DNA of 47,744 nucleotides from a virus: positions 1 through 47,744 of IMG/VR virus record IMGVR_UViG_3300024959_000040; one strand, 5' to 3'. Both the position numbers and the translations under genes were made by a program. Shown one piece after another: positions 22,153 to 31,242 of the stretch. The notes under the pieces were generated by a model, which made no database searches, was not told the DNA's origin, and saw only the letters and a program-made list of their open reading frames with translations. The stretch's first letter is position 1, and each line of letters opens with the position of its first letter.

Positions 22153-23088
22153 ATGGCATTGAAGATGAGCAACATGGTGCTGCTGGCAATGAAGCAGACC
22201 GCTCTGGGCACGCCGGCCGCGCCGGTACCGGGCACGAACGCGATCCTGTGCCGGGGCCTGACGCCCCAGGTGATCAAGGGCAAGTTCGTGGAGCGCAACC
22301 TGATTCGCGGCGCCAAGGGCAACTACGGCGCCATCGTGGCGGGCGAGCACCGGGTGTTCGAGTTCGAGGTGGAGCTGGCGGGCAGCGGCGCGGCCGGTAC
22401 CGCGCCCAAGTTCGCCCCGCTGCTGCTGGGCTGCGACTTTGCCGAGACGATCAGCGCCGGGGTGAGCGCGGCCTACCAGCCGCACGGGGCCGAGGGCGAC
22501 TACATCACCCTGTTTGCCTACCTGGACGGCATGCTGTTCAAGCTGACGGATGCCAAGGGCACGATGAGCTTCGCGCTGAATGCCGAAGACATTCCGGTGA
22601 TGAAGTTCACCTACTTCGGCAAGTATGAGACGCCGACCGATGTGACGTTCCCCACGGGCATGGTGTTCACGGGCTTCCAGAAGCCGCTCACGGTGGGCAA
22701 CACGAACACGGCCACGTTCACGATTGCCGGGCTGTCGTTGGTGACGCAGAGCTTCTCGCTCGACCTGGCCAACCAGGCGGCGTGGAAAGACATGATCGGC
22801 CGCGCCGGCGTGCGCAGCCCCGACCGCAAGCCCACGGCCAGCGCCGTCTTCGAGATGACCACGGTGGCCACCAAGAACTGGGCCGAAGACGTGCGCCTGG
22901 GCACCGAGATGGCGCTGGCCATCGTGCACGGCACGGTGGCGGGCAACAAGGTGGGCATTACCTGCCCGAAGCTGCAGTTCAACGCCGAGCCCAGCCTGAG
23001 CGACGCGGACCGCGTGGCCATGCTGAACGCGAGCTTTGCCGTGATGCCGAGCGCCGGCAACGACGAAGTGGTGCTGACCTTCACCTGA
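22153..23088 (+). CDS. Tail tube (major tail) protein
   Basis: This 311-residue protein precedes the tail-assembly chaperone pair and tape measure, the standard place for the tail tube. Family-like features include KMSNMVLLAMKQTALGTPAAP at the start, then RGLTPQVIKGKFVERNLIRG, and strand-rich repeats (FEFEVELAGSG, TFTIAGLSLVTQSFSLDL) as in phage tube proteins. It polymerises in hexameric rings around the tape measure. TAGGAG lies upstream. Confidence 0.75.
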   Translation: MALKMSNMVLLAMKQTALGTPAAPVPGTNAILCRGLTPQVIKGKFVERNLIRGAKGNYGAIVAGEHRVFEFEVELAGSGAAGTAPKFAPLLLGCDFAETISAGVSAAYQPHGAEGDYITLFAYLDGMLFKLTDAKGTMSFALNAEDIPVMKFTYFGKYETPTDVTFPTGMVFTGFQKPLTVGNTNTATFTIAGLSLVTQSFSLDLANQAAWKDMIGRAGVRSPDRKPTASAVFEMTTVATKNWAEDVRLGTEMALAIVHGTVAGNKVGITCPKLQFNAEPSLSDADRVAMLNASFAVMPSAGNDEVVLTFT

Positions 23089-23102
23089 AGCGCGGCCCAT
23101 CG

Positions 23103-23132
23103 CCCCAATCGACCCCAATCGACCCCAATCCA
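23103..23132 (+). repeat. Three tandem 10-base repeats
   Basis: CCCCAATCGA occurs at 23103-23112 and 23113-23122, followed by a diverged copy to 23132. They lie between the tail tube and chaperone genes with no obvious pairing partner, and may be slippage products. Confidence 0.6.
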
Positions 23133-23154
23133 TCCCCCAATTCAAGGCTTAGCC

Positions 23155-23475
23155 ATGGCATTCAAACGCTCAATTTCCCCCACCTTTTCCCGCGAGGCCA
23201 CGGTGATGGTGGCCAACGAACGCGGCTCGGCCGACAAAAACACCCTGATGTGCGAGTTCAAACGTGCCACGCCTGACGAGCTGAAGACGCTGCGCGACGT
23301 GCCACATGCCGACGTGGTGCGCGGCCAGCTGGTGAACTGGGAGCTGATCGACAAGGACACGAACACGAAAGTGCCTTTCAGCATCGAGGAGCTGGAAGCC
23401 ATTTTGTCGATCAGCTCGGCGCCTGCGGGCATTGCTGCCGCCTTCTGGGAAGGCAGCGCCGGCGCAAAAAACTGA
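23155..23475 (+). CDS. Tail assembly chaperone, G-type
   Basis: This 106-residue protein (MAFKRSISPTFSREATVMVA ...) precedes the tape measure as lambda gpG does. Such chaperones coat the tape measure during tail assembly. Its last codons, GCA AAA AAC, form the slippery heptamer A AAA AAC (23466-23472) just before the TGA, so part of the ribosomes should shift by -1 and continue into the T frame. The fold is predicted alpha/beta with an acidic helix (SIEELEAIL). Confidence 0.75.
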   Translation: MAFKRSISPTFSREATVMVANERGSADKNTLMCEFKRATPDELKTLRDVPHADVVRGQLVNWELIDKDTNTKVPFSIEELEAILSISSAPAGIAAAFWEGSAGAKN

Positions 23476-23927
23476 ACCTCGCCGGCGCTGCTGCGCACTG
23501 GGCACGCCTGACCGCTGGCGTACCCGAGAAGCGCCGCCAGGCGGTGCCGGTGGACGAGGCGGTGGAAGCGGCCATGCGGGCCATGGGCGCCACCGACGAA
23601 GAGGTGGAGCAGGCCCGGGCCGAGCGGGCGGGCGAACAGGAGGCCGCCGACGAAGAGCAGGACGCCTTCGAGGTGTACGAGGACAACTGGGAGGACTGGA
23701 TGTTCTTTTTGCGGGTGCAGGTGCAGTGGGTGCATGCCGGGCTGGACGGGCGCAGGGTGTGCCTGAACTGGGCCGGCATTGCCGCGTTTGCCGGCATGGC
23801 CGGTGTGCGCCACCGGCGCCTGGCACGCCGCACCGAGGCGCTGGGCGTCATTGAGAAGGCGGTGCTGCGCGAAGACAACCTGATTGCGGCCGAGGCCGAA
23901 CGAACCAAGAAAAGTCGCACGCGATGA
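23472..23927 (+). CDS. T part of the G-T frameshift protein (DUF1799-like)
   Basis: The -1 frame is open from the AAAAAAC site (first new codon CTG at 23472) to the TGA at 23925-23927, adding about 151 residues to the 106 of G. It has acidic helices (DEEVEQARAERAGEQEAADE) and EDNWEDWMFFLRVQVQW, which resembles DUF1799 T-domains. A GTG at 23544 could allow independent start but has no good Shine-Dalgarno. A bulged stem (about 23510-23519 with 23534-23544) lies about 40 bases downstream of the slip site. The end overlaps the tape measure start by ATGA. Confidence 0.7.
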   Translation: MNLAGAAAHWARLTAGVPEKRRQAVPVDEAVEAAMRAMGATDEEVEQARAERAGEQEAADEEQDAFEVYEDNWEDWMFFLRVQVQWVHAGLDGRRVCLNWAGIAAFAGMAGVRHRRLARRTEALGVIEKAVLREDNLIAAEAERTKKSRTR

Positions 23928-26900
23928 ACACGAACCTGGGCGCCCTGGTGATGCGGCTGGTGCTGGAAGCACGCCAGTTTCGCCAAGACCTGGACAAGGA
24001 AGTGAGCCAGACCGAGGCGGCAGTGGGGCGGCTGGAGAAGTCCACCACTTCCATGGGTGGGGCCGTGAAAGATGTGGTGGCCGGCCAGAGCACGGCGGCG
24101 GCGTCAGCCACGCGGGCGCTGGCGGTGCTGGGGCCGGTGGCCGCTGGCCTGACCGTGGCGGTGGGTGCAGCAGCCATTGCCTACATGCAGGGCACCAAGG
24201 AGTCGCAGGCGTTTGAGAAATCCATCACCCTGACCGGCAACGCCGCAGGCGTGACGGTGGGGCAGCTGGGCGACATGGCCCGCGCGGTGGACAAGGTGGT
24301 GGGCACGCAGGGCCAGGCGGCGGCCACGCTGGCGCAGATGGTGGGCAGCGGGCGCATTGCGGGGGAGAACCTGCAGAAGTTCACGATCACCGCGCAGGAG
24401 ATGGAGCGCAGCGTGGGCACCGCCGTGGGCGACACCGTGAAGCAGTTCGCCGAGCTGGGCGAAGCGCCGGTAAAGGCCAGCCTGAAGCTCAACGAGAGCA
24501 TGAATTACCTGACGGCCAGCACCTACGCGCAGATCAAGGCGGCGATGGAGCTGGGCGACGAGGAACGGGCGGCGTCGATTGCGCAGAACGCGTATGCCGA
24601 TGCGATGGTGCCGCGCATTGCCACCATTGAGCAGAGCCTGGGCTTGCTCGAGCGCGCCTGGCGCGGCGTGAAGGGCATGGCCCGCGAGGCGTGGGATTCC
24701 ATGCTTAACGTGGGCCGGCCCGACACCATGGCGGACCAGATTGCCAACGTGCGCGCCAAGATTGAGCAGGCGCAGGGGCAAGACAAGAACCGCCCGTTCA
24801 GTCTGCCGTGGGACACGCCTTTGGCGGATCTGCAGCAGCAGCTTTCGTTCCTGACGGAGCAGGAACGAATGATCAAGCGCGGCACCGAGGCCCAGACCGA
24901 GCGCAACCGGGTGAACAAGGACGCAATTGCGGCGCTGGACGAAGTGGGCAAGGCGAACGAGCGCGCACTGACCAAGCAGCAGCAAGCCGACAAGGCGCTG
25001 GCTGACTACCGCAAGAACCTGGCCGCTATTCGGGCTGCCAACAACGATTCGCCCAGCGATGCGCTGGCGAAGATGCTCGACCCGACCGTGATCGCCCAGA
25101 CCGAGGCCGCCATCAAGCAGCGCGGCGAAACAGCGGTGAAGAGCACGCGCGCAGTGGCCACCGAGCAGGAGAAGCTGGCCAAGTCGGGCGAGGCGCTGGC
25201 CGCTTCGCTGCTGGCGCAGGACGCGGGGCTTTCTGGCGACTTTCAGAAGAAATGGGACAGCCTGAATGCCGCGCGCGCGGCGGGCGCGATCAGCGCTGAT
25301 GAGCTGGTGGCTGCGCAGGCCAAGCTGCTGGCCCAGCAACCGGCGATGAAAGCGGGGTTGGATGCAGAGACCAAGGCTGCAGCCGACCTGGCCAAAACCA
25401 TGGATGCCTACGCCAAGGCCAATGCTGCCGGCGTGGCCGAGGGCGCGCGCGCCGCCACGCAGGCCGAGCAGCAGCTGGCGAACTACGGCCTGCTCAAGAG
25501 CGAGGTGCAGGAGCTGACACTGGAGATGATGAAGCAGGCGCGCGAGTCTGCCGCGCTGGCGGGTGAGGATGTGTCGAACATTGAAGAGCGCATCAAGTGG
25601 CAAAAGCGCTTGGTCGACGCCACCCGTGGCATTGAGCAGCGCCAGGCGGTGGATCAGGCCACCAAGGAATCCACCGACGCCGCGCAGAAGATGGCCGACA
25701 GCATCAATGGCAGCCTGACCGACGCGCTGATGCGCGGGTTCGAGAGCGGCAAGGGGTTCGCGGCGAACCTGGGCGACACCGTTGAAAACATGTTCAAGAC
25801 GATGGTGCTGCGGCCCATCGTCAGCTTCATCTTGAGCCCCATTTCTGGCGCGCTGGGCGGGTTGTTTGGCATGGGTGGGGCGATGGCCGGACAGGGCGGT
25901 ACCGGCAGCACACTTGGAACGGTGGCCAGTGGCGCATCGCTATTTGGAAGCTTTGGCGGCGCAATGGCCGGCGGTGCTGGCTGGCTCACTGGTGCGACGA
26001 CGCTGGGCGGGTCTTTGAGTGCTGGTGCGTCGCTCATTGGCACCGGATCGATGGCTGGAATCGGGGCGGGTCTTGGCATGCTGGCCGGCGCCCTTGGCCC
26101 CATCGCCCTGGGGATCTCCCTGCTCGGCAGCCTCTTTGGCCGCAAGCTCAAGGACTCGGGCATCGAAGGCACCTTCGGCGGCGACAAAGGGTTCGAAGGC
26201 CGCAGCTACAAGTTCTATGAAGGCAGCTTGTTCAGCAGCGACAAAACCACCTACAGCGACCTGGACGAACAAGTCCGCAAAACCCTGGGCGACACGTTCA
26301 AGGGCATGAAGGACCAGGTAACCGACTTTGCCGACGCGCTGGGCCTCACCACCGACCGCCTCACCGGCTACACCAGCACGATCAAGCTGTCGCTCCACGG
26401 CCTGTCTGACGCCGACGCGCAAAAGAAAATTCAGGAAGCCCTGGCCACCGCCAACGACGAACTGGCCCAGCAAGTGATTGGCACCTGGACGGACGTGACC
26501 GAAACCGTCAAGCGCCAGGTGGCCAGCACGGCAATCGAAATGGAAGCCGGCGCCGATTCGTTCCGCGAGATTGAAGAGACGATCACGCGCAGCACCTACA
26601 AGGCCAGCGAATTCGCCCGCGAGGGCGAGAAGGCAATCGACACGCTGACCCGCCTGGCCACCAGCCTGACCCTGGCAAACACATGGTTCGCACGCTTTGG
26701 CGCAACGCTGTTTGATGCCAGCCTGGGCGGGGGCGACAAGGCGTCGAGCTTCATTGATGCCGCAGGCGGGGCCGATGCGTTCAACCAGCAGGCCAGCAGC
26801 TACTTCAACAACTTCTTCACCAGCAACCAACGCAGCGGCGCGATGCGCAGCGAGATTGAGGACAAGCTGGGCAAAGCGGGCGTGGCCATGCCGCAGACAG

Positions 26901-28513
26901 CGGCAGAGTTCCGCAAAGCCATGGATGCATTCCTGGCCATGGGCGAAGCGGGCAAGGAAGGCGCTGCCGCACTGTTCAGCGTGGCGGACGCGTTCGCGCA
27001 GGTCAACGGCAGCGTGGGCGACCTTGAGCAGGCCATGGGCATCAGTGCGCAGAGCATCAAGGGCATCCTCGACGATGTGCGCAAGGGCGCGGCAACGCCT
27101 GCCGAAGCCGGCAAGCGGCTGGGAGACAGCATTTATGAGGGCCTTGGCAATGCGATGACGCAGGGCCTTAGCCAAATGATCATGAGCGCCGTGGTCGGCC
27201 CCCTGGTTGACGGCCTGCTGACCGGCGCCACGGGCTCTGCTGCGGCGCTGGCTGCGGGCGGCGTGGCGGGCGGTACCGGCGCGGCTGCGGGCGGTGCGGC
27301 AGCGGGCGGCGCGGTGGCTGCGGGCGGCGCTGCGGCGGGGTCTGCCATGGCCCAAGGCGGCGCCATGGCGGGCGCTGCGGTGGCAGCCACCATTGATCAG
27401 GCCCGGGCCTATATGGCCGGGTTCGCCGCGATCATGAATGACCCCGGCGTGCGCGACACCATCCGCGAAATTGCCGATGGGTTCAGCACCATTGCGGGCG
27501 ACCTGGCGGGCGCTACGGGGGGGTTCCAATCCGCCAGCACCGCCATGGCCAGCGCGAGCAGCTCCGCCGGCAGCATGGGCGACAGCATCACCAGCCTTGG
27601 CGACAGCATCGAAGCCGAAGTCAAGCGCCTGCGCGGCCTGATGACTGGCGATTCGCCGCAGAAAGGGCGCGACGCCCTGCTGGCCGAATTCACCACCGCC
27701 ACGGCGCAGGCCCGCGCTGGGGACCAATCGGCCCTGGAAAAACTCCCGGGCCTGAGCCAATCGCTTGAAGAAGCAACGCGCCTGTCCGCTGGCAGCTCGG
27801 TGGAGCTCGCCCGCATGCGCGGCTGGCTGGCCGGGAGCCTGGTGGAAACGCAGAGCAAATTTGCGGTGCAGACCGACGCGCAGTGGCGCGCCGCCCGGGC
27901 CAATATGACGTCGCCCGGCTACGACATTCGCGATACGCCCACGTACAGCAGCTCCTACGACGCGAACCCGGTTTACCACCCGTGGGAGGAGGCCACGGTC
28001 GATTCGCGCTACGCCAACTCGTGGTCCACCACGCCGCTTGCGGGCACGGGCAACCTGCGGGGCACCGACCCCAATGCGATGCCCGACATCCGATACACGG
28101 GCGGCGGCATTGGCGCTGCGCAATACGACGCCCGCGACCCGCGCTATCAAGAGGATTGGCGCTACCGCGACACCTGGAGCGCAGACCCGTACTTGCGCAA
28201 CCCGCGCCCCACTTGGTACGGCCCGAGCTACGAGATTGGCACCAACTACGTGCCAAAAACCGGGCTGGCCATGCTGCACGAAGGCGAGGAAGTGACGCCC
28301 AAGGCCTGGAACCCTGCCGCCGGCGGGCGCGATGGCTGGCGGGAGGTGGTGAGCGAGCTGCAGGCCATGCGCCGCGACATCCAGGCCTTGCAGAAGCCCG
28401 ACCAGCAGGCCCACCAGAAGGACGTCAAACGCCTTGGCGAGCGCCTGCTGCGCGTGGTCGAACGCATGGACGGCGCCGGTATCGCGGTGCGTGCGGAAGG
28501 AGCGCTGGTATGA
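23924..28513 (+). CDS. Tail tape measure protein
   Basis: This 1529-residue protein sets tail length and helps DNA ejection. The N-terminal part (about 85-230) matches the prophage tape-measure family: KESQAFEKSITLTGNAAGVT, and AQMVGSGRIAGENLQKFTIT. Coiled-coil, Ala-rich helices follow. A lambda gpH-C-like segment (about 570-650: MADSINGSLTDALMRGFESG and FKTMVLRPIVSFILSPI) precedes glycine-rich hydrophobic stretches (about 640-745 and 1090-1160). A large extra region (750-1400) ends with NYVPKTGLAMLHEGEEVTP, a usual tape-measure terminus. At about 0.15 nm per residue it would give a tail of up to about 230 nm. Confidence 0.85.
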   Translation: MNTNLGALVMRLVLEARQFRQDLDKEVSQTEAAVGRLEKSTTSMGGAVKDVVAGQSTAAASATRALAVLGPVAAGLTVAVGAAAIAYMQGTKESQAFEKSITLTGNAAGVTVGQLGDMARAVDKVVGTQGQAAATLAQMVGSGRIAGENLQKFTITAQEMERSVGTAVGDTVKQFAELGEAPVKASLKLNESMNYLTASTYAQIKAAMELGDEERAASIAQNAYADAMVPRIATIEQSLGLLERAWRGVKGMAREAWDSMLNVGRPDTMADQIANVRAKIEQAQGQDKNRPFSLPWDTPLADLQQQLSFLTEQERMIKRGTEAQTERNRVNKDAIAALDEVGKANERALTKQQQADKALADYRKNLAAIRAANNDSPSDALAKMLDPTVIAQTEAAIKQRGETAVKSTRAVATEQEKLAKSGEALAASLLAQDAGLSGDFQKKWDSLNAARAAGAISADELVAAQAKLLAQQPAMKAGLDAETKAAADLAKTMDAYAKANAAGVAEGARAATQAEQQLANYGLLKSEVQELTLEMMKQARESAALAGEDVSNIEERIKWQKRLVDATRGIEQRQAVDQATKESTDAAQKMADSINGSLTDALMRGFESGKGFAANLGDTVENMFKTMVLRPIVSFILSPISGALGGLFGMGGAMAGQGGTGSTLGTVASGASLFGSFGGAMAGGAGWLTGATTLGGSLSAGASLIGTGSMAGIGAGLGMLAGALGPIALGISLLGSLFGRKLKDSGIEGTFGGDKGFEGRSYKFYEGSLFSSDKTTYSDLDEQVRKTLGDTFKGMKDQVTDFADALGLTTDRLTGYTSTIKLSLHGLSDADAQKKIQEALATANDELAQQVIGTWTDVTETVKRQVASTAIEMEAGADSFREIEETITRSTYKASEFAREGEKAIDTLTRLATSLTLANTWFARFGATLFDASLGGGDKASSFIDAAGGADAFNQQASSYFNNFFTSNQRSGAMRSEIEDKLGKAGVAMPQTAAEFRKAMDAFLAMGEAGKEGAAALFSVADAFAQVNGSVGDLEQAMGISAQSIKGILDDVRKGAATPAEAGKRLGDSIYEGLGNAMTQGLSQMIMSAVVGPLVDGLLTGATGSAAALAAGGVAGGTGAAAGGAAAGGAVAAGGAAAGSAMAQGGAMAGAAVAATIDQARAYMAGFAAIMNDPGVRDTIREIADGFSTIAGDLAGATGGFQSASTAMASASSSAGSMGDSITSLGDSIEAEVKRLRGLMTGDSPQKGRDALLAEFTTATAQARAGDQSALEKLPGLSQSLEEATRLSAGSSVELARMRGWLAGSLVETQSKFAVQTDAQWRAARANMTSPGYDIRDTPTYSSSYDANPVYHPWEEATVDSRYANSWSTTPLAGTGNLRGTDPNAMPDIRYTGGGIGAAQYDARDPRYQEDWRYRDTWSADPYLRNPRPTWYGPSYEIGTNYVPKTGLAMLHEGEEVTPKAWNPAAGGRDGWREVVSELQAMRRDIQALQKPDQQAHQKDVKRLGERLLRVVERMDGAGIAVRAEGALV

Positions 28514-29436
28514 GCGACTTCTCCGAAGGCGTCGGCCTGCTGATCTTGCGCCCCGTGCGCCCGACCGACGCCATGCTGACCGCGTGCAGCGTGCCCGAAG
28601 ACGATGCGCCCGAATACAACGCCGCCACCACCTACGGCCTGGGCGACATCGTCATGCTCGCGGCGACGCACAGCGTCTACGAGAGCGGCGACCCGGCGAA
28701 CCTTGGCAAGCGCCCCGACCTGTACCCAAATTTGTGGACCCGCATTCGTGCCACCAACCGCTGGCGCCTGTTTGACGGCACGAACAGCAGCCGCACCCAG
28801 CAGGCCACGAGCATCAGCTACACGTTCTTGCCGGGCGCCGCGGTCAATATGGTGGCCGCGCTTGGCCTGGTGGACTGCAGCCAGTTGCGCGTGCGCTTGA
28901 TCGATCCGACCTACGGCACGGTGTACGACCACACCGCGATGACCGGCCCGCTGCCCGTGCTGCCTGACTGGTGGGAATTCTTTTTTGGCACCTGGACCGG
29001 CGGCGTCAAGACGATGCTGCTGTCCGACCTGCCGAGCTTCCCGAACGCCACGCTGCAGATCGACCTCACGGGCCTGGCCACCATGGCGATCAGCCAGCTG
29101 CAGTTTGGCCAGCAGCGCGAGTGGGGAGTGGGCGTGGAATACGGCGCGCGCTTTGGCCGCAAGAGGTACAGCCGCCGCGAGGTAAACGACTACGGCGAGA
29201 TCGATTTCGTCAAGCGCCCATCCAGCAAGCTGTCGAGCTTTGTGCTGTTGCTGCGCAATAGCGAAGTCGATTCGCTGCTTGATTTCCTGGAGGAAGTGGA
29301 CGCCGAACTGTGCCTGTTCGTCATCGCTGCGATGTACGAGAGCGCCATCCTTTTTGGCAGTGCCGAGACCAATGAGGCCCAGCTCGAAAACGCCACCGAA
29401 TCCACCATGCAATTTGAAATTCTTGGAGCGACCTGA
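28510..29436 (+). CDS. Tail tip protein following the tape measure
   Basis: This 308-residue protein overlaps the tape measure end by ATGA, so it is probably a distal tail or baseplate component. Residues about 35-75 (YNAATTYGLGDIVMLAATHS, VYESGDPANLGKRPD) resemble small carbohydrate-binding (CBM5/12-like) modules. The middle is strand-rich and the C terminus helical (NSEVDSLLDFLEEVDAEL). The start is at 28510, not the longer frame from 27883. No lambda M/L/K/I/J set follows, so it may act as the hub. Confidence 0.6.
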   Translation: MSDFSEGVGLLILRPVRPTDAMLTACSVPEDDAPEYNAATTYGLGDIVMLAATHSVYESGDPANLGKRPDLYPNLWTRIRATNRWRLFDGTNSSRTQQATSISYTFLPGAAVNMVAALGLVDCSQLRVRLIDPTYGTVYDHTAMTGPLPVLPDWWEFFFGTWTGGVKTMLLSDLPSFPNATLQIDLTGLATMAISQLQFGQQREWGVGVEYGARFGRKRYSRREVNDYGEIDFVKRPSSKLSSFVLLLRNSEVDSLLDFLEEVDAELCLFVIAAMYESAILFGSAETNEAQLENATESTMQFEILGAT

Positions 29437-29438
29437 TC

Positions 29439-30158
29439 ATGCCCATGACCCCCATGCCGCCCGCGGTGTTGCCCACCGACCCCCGTCCTGTTTTCCTGGG
29501 CAAAGCCTTCGCTACGGTGGCCGCGCAGTCCACCTTCGTCACCGAAGCCAACGCCCTCGAAGCCAACGTAACCGCCCTGGAAGCCGGCGCCCAAGACCAC
29601 GCCGACGATGCCGCCGCAGCCCAGGTAGCAGCAGAAGCCGCCGCCGCGCAGTCTGCCTTTTCTGCAGGCGTCGTGAAGTGGGTCAGCGGCACCACCTACG
29701 CCGAAGGCGTGCAAGCCTGGAGCCCGATCAACAAGGTCACCTACCGCCGCATCATCCCCGGCGCCGGCACCACCGACCCGTCGCTCGACACCACCAACTG
29801 GGCTCCCGTCTGGGCCTCCATTCGCCTCGCCCGCGACCTTGGCCGCGCCCGCGCGCTCGATTGCGTCAGCGGCGCCACCGTGCAGGCCGGGGCCAAGTAC
29901 GCGGCAGACACCAGCGCAGCGGCCATCACGTCTTACCTGCCAGCCATTGCCGACACCGAGCGCGGCGACCGCGTCGAATGGGTCAATGTGCTGATGGCCT
30001 GGGGCAAGCCCTACGCGTTTGTGATCGACCGGCACGAGGCCGGCATCTATATCCAAGGCGCGCCCGCTTCGTTCAACATCGATCTGCCCCTGCCCAGCCT
30101 GGCGCTTGAGTGCACTTACAAAAGCAGCACGCAAGCCTGGTGGGCGCTGGCCTCGTAG
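29439..30158 (+). CDS. Tail fibre / receptor-binding protein 1
   Basis: This 239-residue protein has a helical Ala-rich stem (about 30-75: EANVTALEAGAQDHADDAAA), then a domain beginning VKWVSGTTYAEGVQAWSPIN and ending YIQGAPASFNID...CTYKSSTQAWWALA. Nearly the same domain ends the next protein, so the two are paralogues. The VSGTTYAEGVQAWSP and TTDPSLDTTNWAPV pieces look like a CBM5/12-type binding module. GGAG precedes the start. Confidence 0.65.
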   Translation: MPMTPMPPAVLPTDPRPVFLGKAFATVAAQSTFVTEANALEANVTALEAGAQDHADDAAAAQVAAEAAAAQSAFSAGVVKWVSGTTYAEGVQAWSPINKVTYRRIIPGAGTTDPSLDTTNWAPVWASIRLARDLGRARALDCVSGATVQAGAKYAADTSAAAITSYLPAIADTERGDRVEWVNVLMAWGKPYAFVIDRHEAGIYIQGAPASFNIDLPLPSLALECTYKSSTQAWWALAS

Positions 30159-30167
30159 TACCCCGCC

Positions 30168-31232
30168 ATGACACTCGTTACCCGCACCATCACCAACGCC
30201 GGCGCGCCGCTGGTGTCGCCGGCCGGCGCCCTGCTGGCCAACGCGCTGATCACGTTCACGCTGGTCAACACTATTGGCCTGCCAGCGAACGCGATCGATG
30301 CCATTTCGTTGCAGGACGTGGCGTCCATCCCCATCACCACAACCACCGACGCGCAGGGCGAATTCGCCGTGGCGCTGTGGCCCACGTCGCGCGCCGATCG
30401 CCCGGTGCGCTACCGCGTGGTGGTAGACCACCCTGGCGTCACCCCATTCACCGCGCCGCTGGCCGACGGCGTCACCGACCTTTCCTGGGTGGCATTCATG
30501 CTGGGCGGCGCGCCGCTTACGCCTGCAGAAATCAGCCAGCTCGAACTGCACCTGGCCGAAATCAACGCGCAAAAGCTGGCCGCAGAACAGGCCGCGCAGG
30601 CCGCTGCAGGGTCAGCCGGCACGGCGCACACCGACGCGCTGGCTGCCGATGCCGCCCGCGCCCTGGCCGAAGGCGAAGCAGCCGACGCCCTGGCCGCGCG
30701 CATTGCGGCAGAAGCTGCGGCCACGCAGGCCGCGTTTTCCACGGGCGTCACAAAGTGGGTCAGCGGCACCACGTATGCCGAAGGCGTGCAAGCCTGGAGC
30801 CCGGCGAACAAGATCACCTACCGCCGCATCGTGGCCGGGGCCGGCACCACCGACCCGTCGCTTGACCCCACCAACTGGGCGCCCGTCTGGGCTTCCATTC
30901 TGCTGGCGCGCGACCTGGGCCGTGCCCGCTACCGCCAGGCCTACAGCGGCGACGCGGTGCAGGCCGGCGCCATCTACGACGTGGACACCACCGCCGCCCC
31001 CGTAACGCTGTACCTGCCCCGCATTGCCGAAACCGAGCGCGGCGATGTCATCGAATTCGTGAGCTACGGCGGCGCCTGGGGCGCGCCGTATGCGCCGGTG
31101 CTGGCGCGGCGCGACGCCGGTATCTACATCCAGGGTTCTCCCAGCGACTTTTCTGTGAACTGGCCCGTTCCCGGCATCGCGTTCATTTGCAAGTTCAAAA
31201 CCGCCACCCAGGCGTGGTGGTCCATCGTTTGA
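30168..31232 (+). CDS. Tail fibre / receptor-binding protein 2
   Basis: This 354-residue protein has an N-terminal strand-rich domain (about 1-115: carboxypeptidase-regulatory-like, with ITTTTDAQGEFAVALWP). An Ala-rich helical stem (about 125-190) and a C-terminal domain (about 190-354) paralogous to that of the preceding protein follow (VTKWVSGTTYAEGVQAWSP, DAGIYIQGSPSDFSVNWPV). The N-terminal domain may anchor it to the tail. It starts 9 bases after the previous gene. Confidence 0.65.
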   Translation: MTLVTRTITNAGAPLVSPAGALLANALITFTLVNTIGLPANAIDAISLQDVASIPITTTTDAQGEFAVALWPTSRADRPVRYRVVVDHPGVTPFTAPLADGVTDLSWVAFMLGGAPLTPAEISQLELHLAEINAQKLAAEQAAQAAAGSAGTAHTDALAADAARALAEGEAADALAARIAAEAAATQAAFSTGVTKWVSGTTYAEGVQAWSPANKITYRRIVAGAGTTDPSLDPTNWAPVWASILLARDLGRARYRQAYSGDAVQAGAIYDVDTTAAPVTLYLPRIAETERGDVIEFVSYGGAWGAPYAPVLARRDAGIYIQGSPSDFSVNWPVPGIAFICKFKTATQAWWSIV

Positions 31233-31242
31233 AAGGGTTGAT

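Noticed and set aside
23103-23132. CRISPR-like array
   Set aside because: Short 10-base tandem units without spacers; no cas genes anywhere in the window.
25940-28414. Minus-strand ORF of 824 codons opposite the tape measure
   Set aside because: Antisense of a repetitive Ala/Gly-rich gene, with composition like other shadow frames here.
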